A DNA stretch of 64,000 bases from Alphaproteobacteria bacterium. GTDB taxonomy: Bacteria > Pseudomonadota > Alphaproteobacteria > Rhizobiales > Devosiaceae. The notes under the pieces were generated by a model. It worked only from the letters and a program-made list of their open reading frames with translations, was not told the origin of the DNA and searched no databases. The stretch is taken from contig JAHJWO010000050.1 of NCBI GenBank assembly GCA_018828145.1, positions 60,347 to 124,346 of the forward strand, in the 5' to 3' direction. Made by a program: the position numbers and the translations under genes. Positions 9,063 to 16,180 of this stretch are shown piece after piece; positions within the stretch are counted from its first letter, which is position 1, and each line of letters starts with the position of its first letter.

Positions 9063-10277
9063 ATGACCGATATTTCCACTGCCGCCCCACCCACCTATCT
9101 GCCGCCGGCCATTGCCGACCGGGCGCCCCTGGTGGTGACTGCCGCCTTCCTGGTGCTGGGCTTTTTCGCCATCACCTGGCTGGTCGACCTGCGCCAGGGC
9201 GGGCTGTTCCTGATCGGCGGCGCGCTGGGCGCCACGCTCTATCACGGCTCGTTCGGCTTCACCGGCGGCTGGAAACGGATGGTGGTGGACAAGCGCGGCC
9301 GCGGCATGCGGGCGCAGATGCTGACCATCGGCATCGCCGCGCTGGCGATGATCCCGTTGGTGGCCGCCGGCACGATCGGCGGGCAGTCCATGGTGGCGGC
9401 AGCCGGCCCGGTGGGCGTCTCGGTGCTGCTGGGCGCCGCCATGTTCGGGCTGGGCATGCAACTGGGCGGCGGCTGCGGCTCGGGCACGCTCTTCACCGTC
9501 GGTGGCGGCTCGGCCCGGATGCTGGTGACTCTGGCCTTTTTCATCATCGGCGCGCTGGTCGGCACGGCGCACCTGCCGTTCTGGCTGCTGCAGCCCAATA
9601 TCGGCATCATCAGCATCGGCGCCGAACTGGGCGTGGGCTTTGCCATTGCGGTGACCATTGCCGGGCTGGCGCTGGTGGCGCTGGTGACGGCACTGATCGA
9701 AAAGCGCGTGCATGGCAATATCGAGCCCGAACCGGCGCCGGCGCGGCCGGGCTGGAGCTGGATCCTGCGCGGACCCTGGCCGCTGGTCGGGGCCGGGCTC
9801 ATACTGGCTCTGCTCAATGTCGCCACACTCCTGCTGGCCGGGCACCCGTGGTCGATCACCTATGGTTTCGGGCTATGGGGCGCCAAGATCGCCCAGGCGG
9901 TCGGCATCGACGTCGCCAGCTGGGAATTCTGGACCTGGCCGGCCCAGGCCCAGGCGCTCAATTCGAGCGTCCTGGCCGATACGGTATCGGTCATGGATTT
10001 CGGCCTCGTGCTGGGTGCCGCGCTGGCCGCGGCGGTGGCTGGAAAATTCGCGCCCAAGGCCAAGCTGCCGCTCGGCTCGCTGCTGGCGGCGGCGGTCGGC
10101 GGGCTGCTCATGGGCTATGGCGCGCGGCTGTCCTTCGGCTGCAATATCGGCGCGCTGTTTTCGGGCATTGCCACGGGGAGCCTGCATGGCTGGCTGTGGT
10201 TTGCGGCGGCCTTTGTCGGCTCGTTCGGCGGCGTCGCGCTGCGCCCGCTCTTCGGTCTGGACGGGTTCAAGAAATGA
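9063..10277 (+). CDS. YeeE/YedE family (TsuA-like) sulfur-compound transporter
   Basis: A 404-residue, highly hydrophobic protein with about ten or more membrane segments. It carries the two signature motifs of the YeeE/YedE (Sulf_transp) family: GGGCGSGTLF with Cys138 and SFGCNIGALFSG with Cys360. In characterised members, conserved cysteines in equivalent motifs relay thiosulfate across the membrane. The exported rhodanese just upstream fits thiosulfate or a related sulfane-sulfur species as substrate (inference). The ribosome-binding site before the ATG is weak. The stop overlaps the start of the next gene (ATGA), so the Cys/Pro-rich protein is translationally coupled to the transporter. 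Confidence 0.88.
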   Translation: MTDISTAAPPTYLPPAIADRAPLVVTAAFLVLGFFAITWLVDLRQGGLFLIGGALGATLYHGSFGFTGGWKRMVVDKRGRGMRAQMLTIGIAALAMIPLVAAGTIGGQSMVAAAGPVGVSVLLGAAMFGLGMQLGGGCGSGTLFTVGGGSARMLVTLAFFIIGALVGTAHLPFWLLQPNIGIISIGAELGVGFAIAVTIAGLALVALVTALIEKRVHGNIEPEPAPARPGWSWILRGPWPLVGAGLILALLNVATLLLAGHPWSITYGFGLWGAKIAQAVGIDVASWEFWTWPAQAQALNSSVLADTVSVMDFGLVLGAALAAAVAGKFAPKAKLPLGSLLAAAVGGLLMGYGARLSFGCNIGALFSGIATGSLHGWLWFAAAFVGSFGGVALRPLFGLDGFKK

Positions 10278-10708
10278 GCCAGCGCAACACGCTCCTGTTC
10301 GGCGCGGCTCTGGCGGTGACCACCGCCGCCATCGCCTATGATACCGTGACCAATCCGGTGCCGCCACGGCCCGCCGCCCAGACCCAGGCTGCGGCAGGGG
10401 GTGGGGCCCCCTGCGCAGCCGGTGCCCCGTGTGCGGCCGGCGCGCCCTGCGCCGCCGGAGCGCCAACCCTGGCAGCCCCACCGCCGCCACCCGCTGCCGC
10501 GCCCTGCGCGGCTAGCGCACCGCAACTGGCGGCGCCACCGCCGCCTCCGGCGCAGCCGCCAGCGGCGTCAGGGCTGCGCGCCCCGCCACCACCTCCGGCC
10601 CAGCCGCCGGCAGTCGAGACCGCAGCTCCCGCGCTGCGGGCCCCGCCACCGCCGCCGGCCAGCAAGCCTGCGGGTCAGGAAGCGCCCGAGCTGGTGGTCG
10701 ACAACTGA
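10274..10708 (+). CDS. Membrane-anchored Cys/Pro-rich repeat protein, unrecognised
   Basis: I do not recognise a family. The 144 residues begin with a signal-anchor-like hydrophobic stretch (about 7-23) without a lipobox, followed by a Pro/Ala-rich domain that should lie in the periplasm. Cys47, Cys53 and Cys59 sit at exact six-residue intervals in an APCAAG repeat, a fourth is at Cys78, and several PPPPP blocks follow. The start at 10274 is chosen because it overlaps the transporter stop as ATGA; upstream in-frame starts would run through the transporter gene. The stop overlaps the next start in the same way. The regular free cysteines beside a rhodanese and a sulfur transporter suggest a sulfur- or metal-binding role (inference). 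It could instead be a low-complexity envelope protein. Confidence 0.6.
   Translation: MSQRNTLLFGAALAVTTAAIAYDTVTNPVPPRPAAQTQAAAGGGAPCAAGAPCAAGAPCAAGAPTLAAPPPPPAAAPCAASAPQLAAPPPPPAQPPAASGLRAPPPPPAQPPAVETAAPALRAPPPPPASKPAGQEAPELVVDN
10406..10459 (+). repeat. Three 18-bp coding repeats (APCAAG units)
   Basis: Three consecutive 18-bp units encode Ala-Pro-Cys-Ala-Ala-Gly. The units differ at silent positions, so the peptide repeat is better conserved than the DNA, which suggests selection on the protein. Confidence 0.7.
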
Positions 10709-11289
10709 TGCGCGATGAGGCCAGGGACCGGGCGCTGGCGGAAAAAGCCTTCTGCGAGGCGGTGCTGGCCAAGGGCGGGTTGACGGTGCTCAGCGAGACG
10801 CTGCGGGGCGCCGAGACGATCGACGCCTGGGCGCATTATCCGCCCGGCGACGTGTTCGATCCGGCCAGCAATGCGCAATGGTACTATCACTGCCACCCGG
10901 CCGGGGATGGCAGCGCCGAGCACGGTCATTTCCACTGCTTCCTGCGCCCGCAGGGTCCCGCGGGGCCGATCCATCACCTGGCCGCGCTCGGCGTCGACGC
11001 CACCGGGCGACTGCTGCGGATCTTTACCGTCAATCAATGGGTGGTCGGCGACGACTGGGCCGATGCCGAGACGACGATCGCCGCGCTGGCCCGCTTCGAC
11101 ATGCAGATGCCGCAGCCATCCTACCTGGTCAATCGCTGGCTGACCGCGGTGCTCGTCGCCCATGAAGCCGAGATTGCCGAACTGATCCGCGAACGCGATC
11201 GTGTCCTGGCTGCCCACACCCCACCGGCGGGAGTGTCAACAGGCGAGGATCGAGCGATCGAGGTGACGTCGGAGCTGCGCCTCGCCTAG
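10708..11289 (+). CDS. Uncharacterised protein with His/Cys motifs (DUF6969-like)
   Basis: This 193-residue soluble protein has no signal peptide. It shows a striking YYHCHP motif at 59-64 and EHGHFHCF at 71-78, which together give five histidines, two cysteines and a glutamate in 18 residues, enough for a metal site. I associate this pattern with the uncharacterised DUF6969 family, from memory and without a search. Its start overlaps the preceding stop by one base (TGATG), making it the third gene of the coupled YeeE operon. A metal- or sulfur-related role is inferred from the motifs and neighbours; no reaction can be assigned. Confidence 0.65.
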   Translation: MRDEARDRALAEKAFCEAVLAKGGLTVLSETLRGAETIDAWAHYPPGDVFDPASNAQWYYHCHPAGDGSAEHGHFHCFLRPQGPAGPIHHLAALGVDATGRLLRIFTVNQWVVGDDWADAETTIAALARFDMQMPQPSYLVNRWLTAVLVAHEAEIAELIRERDRVLAAHTPPAGVSTGEDRAIEVTSELRLA

Positions 11290-11462
11290 CCAAGATGAGA
11301 GGGGATGGATCCGCGCCGGAACGAGACGTCGCGGCGCTTGGCTCCTTCCTTGTCGGCTCATTTTTCCAACCAGCCGGCCTCCTTTCCTTGAAGCATCGCA
11401 AGGAAGATGTGCAACGTCAGCGCGCCGGAGCCGTTGGACAGGCATCATGGAAAGGTATTGCG

Positions 11463-11663
11463 ATGACTGACGACAATGCAAAAGCGCCAGGCCTGCAGGA
11501 TGTCGAAGCCGGCAGCGATGCCGACGCTAATCCGGGGCCGCCAAAAGATCCCAATAAAACCACGCCTGCTCCGCTCGAAACCGACGATGGTGAACAGGCC
11601 GACGACAACATCGATGACAACGGAAACAAATCTGGCGGTGGCAAGATGGACCAGCCGACGTAG
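11463..11663 (+). CDS. Small acidic hypothetical protein
   Basis: A 66-residue reading frame preceded by a good ribosome-binding site (GGAAAGG, ending 7 bases before the ATG). The product is very acidic and hydrophilic, rich in Asp, Asn, Gly and Pro, with no membrane segment and no recognised domain; it is probably disordered. Upstream in-frame starts exist back to 11295 but lack a site of similar quality. A clear terminator follows at 11732-11762, which supports a real transcription unit. No function can be proposed. Confidence 0.5.
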   Translation: MTDDNAKAPGLQDVEAGSDADANPGPPKDPNKTTPAPLETDDGEQADDNIDDNGNKSGGGKMDQPT

Positions 11664-11731
11664 CGAAGCCTGACGAAAGACGCTTCGAAGCTGGACGCAG
11701 CTCCCGGCAGCATCAGACTCCCGCAACCAAA

Positions 11732-11762
11732 GGCCCAGTGAACCCAGCCGGTTCACTGGGCC
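11732..11762 (+). terminator. Strong intrinsic terminator
   Basis: A perfect 12-bp inverted repeat (GGCCCAGTGAAC / GTTCACTGGGCC) with a 7-nt loop is followed by TGCCCTTTTGGGC, which adds a short T-run and a second small hairpin. It ends the unit of the small acidic protein and insulates the histidine kinase gene. Confidence 0.8.
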
Positions 11763-11843
11763 TGCCCTTTTGGGCGATGGCCCTTTTCCTGACAGCACGG
11801 CTCTGACACTATCGCGGGCACGACAGGGAGGACTGTCCGGCCA

Positions 11844-13631
11844 GTGAAGAGTCTTGTGATCAAGCGCGTGCACCTTGCCGCGGCGGGTATTCTCGCCGTT
11901 GCGGGCCTGCTGTCGGTTGCCGTCTGGTGGGCGGCGCTGGAGGGTGGCAAGGCCCGCGTTGCTGCGCAGCTGCAGGACCGGCTGACCATTACGCTGCGCT
12001 CGGTGGAGAGCGAGGTCGAGCGCTTCCGTTATCTGGCCGGGGTGGTCGGCGAAGACGCCCGTATCGCCGCGATGCTGACGGGGTCTGAGGCCGAGACCGA
12101 GCGGCGCACGAACCTCTATCTGCAATCGGTGCGCGAACGCTCGGGCGCCGACGAGGTCTACCTGCTCGACCTGTCGGGCACGACGCTGGCGGCGAGCAAC
12201 TGGGACGAGCCGGGCAGCTTTGTCGGCATCAACTACAGCTTCAGGCCCTATTTCAGCGATGCCATCGCAAGTGGCGAGGGGCGCTATTACGCGGTGGGCG
12301 TGACCACGGGCAAGCCGGGCTATTTCCTCTCGGCACTTGTCGAGGGCAGTGCCGGGCCGCTTGGCGTGGTGGTGGTGAAGGTGGATATGTCGCCGCTCGA
12401 GGCGGCATGGATGCAGACCGCCGAATTGACGGGCCTGGCCGACCAGGCGGGCATCATCTTTCTCACCGGCCGCCCGGACTGGAAATACCGGCCGCTGCGC
12501 GCGCTGTCGCCCGAGGGGGCGGCGGCCATCATTGCCGAGCGGCGCTACGACAATATCGATGTCACCCAGCTCGACCCGCTGGTGCCGGCCGATACGCCGG
12601 CCATCGAGACGGCGGAGGGCCAGGTGGTGCTGGGCAACGCCGCGGTGGAGCCGGATGGCTGGCAATTGTTCACCGGCCTGCCGATGCAGCCGGTGCATGA
12701 CGAGGCGCGGCTGGTGGCGGGGCTGGCGGCGATGGCGTTCCTGCTGGCTTCGGCAGTTACCCTGTTTTTCTGGCAGCGCCGGCAGATCGTGCGGCTCAAG
12801 CTTGAGCAGAACGCAGTGCTGGAGCGGCGCGTGGCCGAGCGCACCGAGGCGCTGGCACGCGAGATCGATGAACACAAGCGAACCGAGGTGGAGTTGCGCC
12901 ATACCCATGACAGCCTCATCCATGCCGCCAAGCTGGCGGCGTTGGGGCGCATGTCCGCAGCCATCGTGCATGAGGTCAGCCAGCCGCTATCGGCGCTGGA
13001 CAATACGCTCGCCGCGGCCGGCATGCATGCCGAGCGCGACGCCAAGGCGCAGGTGAGCAAGAGCCTGGCCTCGGCGCGCGACCTGCTGCGCCGCATGCAG
13101 CGCACGGTCAAGCATCTCAAGACGTTTTCATCGCGCCAGGATGCCAGTGCGCCCGAGCCGATCGATATCGCCTCGGTGGTCGAGGCGGCGCTGGAGATCG
13201 TCGATCCGCGCGCCCGTGAATCTGCCGTGGTGGTGAGCAATGAGGTGCCGGCCGGACTGCCCATGGTGTCGGGCAGCCAGCTGCGGCTCGAGCAGGTGCT
13301 GATCAACCTGCTGCTCAACGCCATCGACGCCACCGCCGCAGCCGGCAACAGCGAAATCAGCCTGCGCGCTGCCCAGGTTGCCGACCGCATCGAGCTGCGC
13401 ATTGCCGATACGGGCGGCGGCATTCCCGATGACATCATGCGGCGCATGTTCGAGCCGTTCTTCACCACCAAGACGACCGGGGAGGGGCTGGGCCTGGGCC
13501 TGTCGATCAGCCGCACCATTCTCGAAGAATTCGGTGGCGGCGTCAGCTTTGCGCCGGGCGCGGGGGGCGGGACGGTGACGCTGGTGCAATTGCCGCTGCA
13601 CGTGGCCGGCCGGATGCGGGTGTCGGCGTGA
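11844..13631 (+). CDS. Sensor histidine kinase, DctB-like
   Basis: The protein has 595 residues and a GTG start with GGGAGG upstream. One membrane helix at about 8-32 and another at about 290-311 bracket a ~255-residue periplasmic sensor region of the double-PAS/Cache type seen in DctB. A short coiled coil leads to the H-box HEVSQPLSAL near residue 375 (phospho-acceptor His). The catalytic domain shows an N-box (INLLLNAIDAT), G1 (DTGGGIP) and G2 (GEGLGLGLS). The HEVSQP variant of the H-box is typical of DctB-like kinases that feed sigma-54 activators. Its stop overlaps the response-regulator start. It probably senses the substrate of the TRAP importer that follows (inference). Confidence 0.93.
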   Translation: MKSLVIKRVHLAAAGILAVAGLLSVAVWWAALEGGKARVAAQLQDRLTITLRSVESEVERFRYLAGVVGEDARIAAMLTGSEAETERRTNLYLQSVRERSGADEVYLLDLSGTTLAASNWDEPGSFVGINYSFRPYFSDAIASGEGRYYAVGVTTGKPGYFLSALVEGSAGPLGVVVVKVDMSPLEAAWMQTAELTGLADQAGIIFLTGRPDWKYRPLRALSPEGAAAIIAERRYDNIDVTQLDPLVPADTPAIETAEGQVVLGNAAVEPDGWQLFTGLPMQPVHDEARLVAGLAAMAFLLASAVTLFFWQRRQIVRLKLEQNAVLERRVAERTEALAREIDEHKRTEVELRHTHDSLIHAAKLAALGRMSAAIVHEVSQPLSALDNTLAAAGMHAERDAKAQVSKSLASARDLLRRMQRTVKHLKTFSSRQDASAPEPIDIASVVEAALEIVDPRARESAVVVSNEVPAGLPMVSGSQLRLEQVLINLLLNAIDATAAAGNSEISLRAAQVADRIELRIADTGGGIPDDIMRRMFEPFFTTKTTGEGLGLGLSISRTILEEFGGGVSFAPGAGGGTVTLVQLPLHVAGRMRVSA

Positions 13632-14965
13632 CAAGGGGCCGGATCGCCTTCATCGATGATGAGAAACAGCTCTGCGAGGCCGCCGAGGACTGGCTCAGTG
13701 TGTCCGGCTTCACCGTGGCGACCTATCAAAATCCGGCACAGGCCATGCGCGAGATCGATCCGCACGCGTTTGACTGCGTGGTGTCGGACCTGCGCATGCC
13801 GGGCGCGAGCGGCTTTGACGTGCTGACCCATTTCCGGGCCGCCGACCGCGACCTGCCGGTCATCCTGCTGACCGGGCATGGCGACGTGCCAGTGGCTGTC
13901 CGGGCGATCCAGACCGGGGCCTATGATTTCATCGAGAAGCCCTATGATGCCGACATGCTGGTGACGGTGCTCGACCGGGCGGTGGAGCGCCGCCGGCTCA
14001 GGATCGAGATCGACCGGCTGCATGACGGGGCCGGGGCGCCGAGCATCGAGGACCGGCTGATCGGCATATCGCCGGCCATTGTTGCCCTGCGCAGCTCGGT
14101 GGCCCAGCTGGCCAGCATCAATGTCGATATCCTCATCACCGGGCAGACCGGCACGGGCAAGGAGGTGCTGGCGCGCGCGCTGCACGAATTCGGCGCCCGG
14201 TCGGCGGGCAATTTCGTTGCCATCAACTGCGCGGCGGTGCCGGAGTCGATCTTCGAGAGCGAGATTTTCGGGCACGAGAAAGGCGCGTTCAGCGGCGCCG
14301 TGGCCGAGCGGGCGGGCAAATTCGAATATGGCCAGGGCGGCACGGTGTTTCTCGACGAGATCGAGTCCATGCCGCTGGCGCTGCAGGCCAAGGTGTTGCG
14401 GGCCATCCAGGAGCGCACGGTGGTGCGGCTGGGGTCCAATCGCGAGCGGCCGATCGATGTGCGTTTCATTGCCGCCACCAAGACCGACCTGCGGCGCGAA
14501 AGCGAGGCGGGCCGGTTCCGTTCCGACCTCTACTACCGCCTTGCCACGGTGGAGCTGGCCCTTCCGCCGCTGGCCGAGCGGCGGGAGGATATTCCGCTGC
14601 TCTATGGGGTGTTCGCCCGGGCGGCGGCCGAACGGTTCGGCATGGCGCTGCCCCAGGACATGGACCTGACAGGCCTCGGCGATCAGCCCTGGCCGGGCAA
14701 TGTGCGCGAGCTCAAATCCGCAGCGGAACGCGCCGTGCTCGGCCTCGCCAGCCCGGCATCGCCCCGGAGGTCTCGCGGACCGGCGGGGACGCTGCCGGAT
14801 CGTGTGGCGCGGTTTGAGGCGGAGGCGATCGCGCAGACCCTGCGCATGACCAATGGCTCGACGGCAGAGGCGGCCGAGCAGCTCGGCCTGCCGCGCCGCA
14901 CGCTCAACGAGAAGATCGCGCGCTATGGCCTGCGGGGCGCCGACAGCGAGGCGGTGGAGGGCTGA
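13628..14965 (+). CDS. Sigma-54-dependent response regulator, DctD-like
   Basis: The 445 residues hold a receiver domain at about 1-120 with the phospho-acceptor Asp54 (VVSDLRMPG) and acidic Asp10/Asp11, an AAA+ domain at about 140-380 with Walker A GQTGTGKE near 173 and Walker B GTVFLDEIE, and a Fis-type helix-turn-helix at the C-terminus (LGLPRRTLNEKIARYGL). The sigma-54 contact loop reads GAFSGA rather than GAFTGA, a conservative Thr-to-Ser change at a residue that is critical in studied activators. It overlaps the kinase gene by 4 bases. Two palindromes and a sigma-54 promoter lie directly downstream of its stop, so the TAXI-TRAP operon is almost certainly its target. Confidence 0.94.
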   Translation: MTRGRIAFIDDEKQLCEAAEDWLSVSGFTVATYQNPAQAMREIDPHAFDCVVSDLRMPGASGFDVLTHFRAADRDLPVILLTGHGDVPVAVRAIQTGAYDFIEKPYDADMLVTVLDRAVERRRLRIEIDRLHDGAGAPSIEDRLIGISPAIVALRSSVAQLASINVDILITGQTGTGKEVLARALHEFGARSAGNFVAINCAAVPESIFESEIFGHEKGAFSGAVAERAGKFEYGQGGTVFLDEIESMPLALQAKVLRAIQERTVVRLGSNRERPIDVRFIAATKTDLRRESEAGRFRSDLYYRLATVELALPPLAERREDIPLLYGVFARAAAERFGMALPQDMDLTGLGDQPWPGNVRELKSAAERAVLGLASPASPRRSRGPAGTLPDRVARFEAEAIAQTLRMTNGSTAEAAEQLGLPRRTLNEKIARYGLRGADSEAVEG

Positions 14966-14968
14966 GCG

Positions 14969-14986
14969 CTGGCGGAAATCCGCCAG
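14969..14986 (+). promoter_or_regulatory. Activator-binding palindrome 1 (upstream activator site)
   Basis: CTGGCGGAAATCCGCCAG has 7-bp arms around a 4-base centre and begins four bases after the DctD-like stop. It is the exact reverse complement of the site at 14999-15016, and the two centres are 30 bp apart, about three helical turns. It lies about 130 bp before the predicted start of transcription, as expected for a sigma-54 activator. Confidence 0.85.
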
Positions 14987-14998
14987 GATCGCCTTGCA

Positions 14999-15016
14999 CT
15001 GGCGGATTTCCGCCAG
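14999..15016 (+). promoter_or_regulatory. Activator-binding palindrome 2 (upstream activator site)
   Basis: CTGGCGGATTTCCGCCAG is the reverse complement of palindrome 1. It is centred about 99 bp upstream of the predicted start of the TAXI-TRAP transcript. The pair on one helix face fits cooperative binding of two regulator dimers. Confidence 0.85.
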
Positions 15017-15079
15017 GTTTTCCCGGGTGGGACTTACCAGTGGACAGCATTGCCGGGGACGAGCCGGACAAACCTGCGC

Positions 15080-15095
15080 TGGCACGGCGCTTGCA
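15080..15095 (+). promoter_or_regulatory. Sigma-54 (RpoN) promoter of the TAXI-TRAP operon
   Basis: TGGCACGGCGCTTGCA matches the consensus TGGCACG-N4-TTGCW at every fixed position, with the invariant GG and GC spaced correctly. Transcription should start near 15106, giving a leader of about 58 bases before the ATG at 15164. Confidence 0.92.
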
Positions 15096-15163
15096 AAGCT
15101 GCTGGCGTGCTGTCGTGGAGAAGGCGACAGCGCAACCATAATCATGCCAGGGAGGAAATCTGC

Positions 15164-16117
15164 ATGACCATTCGTACCGCAAGCAAGCTTGCCGGTGTTG
15201 CCGTTGCCATTGCTGCGCTCAGCGCGCCAGCCGCGACGGGCCAGGAATTCATCAACATCCTGACCGGCGGAACCTCGGGTGTCTATTACCCGCTCGGCGT
15301 CGCGCTTTCGGAAATCTACGCCGAGGAAATCGACGGTGCACGCACCCAGGTGCAGGCAACCAAGGCCTCGGTGGAAAATCTCAACCTGCTGCAGCAGGGC
15401 AAGGGCGAACTGGCCTTTGCGCTGGGCGACTCGGTGAAGGCCGGCTGGGACGGGGTCGAGGAGGCGGGCTTCCCGCAGCCGCTGACCGAGTTGCGCGCCA
15501 TTGCCGCGATCTATCCGAACTATGTGCAGATCGTCGCCACCGCCGAATCCGGCATCGAGACGCTGGAAGACCTCAAGGGCAAGTCGATCTCGGTCGGCGC
15601 GCCGGCATCGGGCACCGAACTCAATGCCCGCGCCATCTTTGCCGCGGCCGGGATGAGCTACGAGGATCTGGGCAAGGTCGAATTCCTGCCCTATGCGGAA
15701 TCCGCCGAGCTCATCAAGAACCGCCAGCTCGACGCCACCCTGCAGTCGTCCGGCCTGGGCGTGGCCTTCATCAAGGATCTGGGCGCCACGATGGATATCA
15801 ACATCGTCTCGGTGCCCACGAGCGTGGTCGAAACGGTGGGTGCGCCCTATGTGCCATCCTTCATTCCCGCCGGCACCTATGATGGCCAGGACGAGGATGT
15901 GACCACGGCGGCCATCGGCAATATCCTGGTGACCCATGCCGGGGTGAGCGATGAAACCGCCTACCAGATGACCAAGCTGATGTTCGAAAATCTCGAGCGC
16001 CTCAAGGCGTCCCATTCGGCAGCGGCTGGCATCAATCCGGAAGCGGCCGTATTGGGCCTGACCATCCCGCTGCATCCGGGCGCGGAGCGCTACTATCGCG
16101 AGGCCGGCCTGCTCTAG
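15164..16117 (+). CDS. TAXI-family TRAP transporter solute-binding protein
   Basis: This 317-residue protein has a signal peptide of about 26 residues (ending near ATGQEF). The mature N-terminus, with FINILTGGTSGVYYPLG, is the hallmark of TAXI-type TRAP binding proteins. The start at 15164 follows GGGAGGAAATC; an upstream in-frame start at 15050 precedes the sigma-54 start site and would spoil the signal peptide. It captures a small organic acid or amino acid in the periplasm for the fused permease downstream. The ligand cannot be read from sequence; C4-dicarboxylates, glutamate and alpha-keto acids are all plausible. Confidence 0.93.
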   Translation: MTIRTASKLAGVAVAIAALSAPAATGQEFINILTGGTSGVYYPLGVALSEIYAEEIDGARTQVQATKASVENLNLLQQGKGELAFALGDSVKAGWDGVEEAGFPQPLTELRAIAAIYPNYVQIVATAESGIETLEDLKGKSISVGAPASGTELNARAIFAAAGMSYEDLGKVEFLPYAESAELIKNRQLDATLQSSGLGVAFIKDLGATMDINIVSVPTSVVETVGAPYVPSFIPAGTYDGQDEDVTTAAIGNILVTHAGVSDETAYQMTKLMFENLERLKASHSAAAGINPEAAVLGLTIPLHPGAERYYREAGLL

Positions 16118-16123
16118 GTCGTC

Positions 16124-16153
16124 CGGTCCGGGGCGGGACACCACTCCGGACCG
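16124..16153 (+). other. Stem-loop between TAXI binding protein and permease
   Basis: CGGTCCGG and CCGGACCG form an 8-bp stem just after the binding-protein stop, without a T-run. It is of the type that stabilises the upstream message so that binding protein exceeds permease; the role is inferred. Confidence 0.45.
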
Positions 16154-16180
16154 CTTCTGCCGGATTCTGGGAGGAAATCC

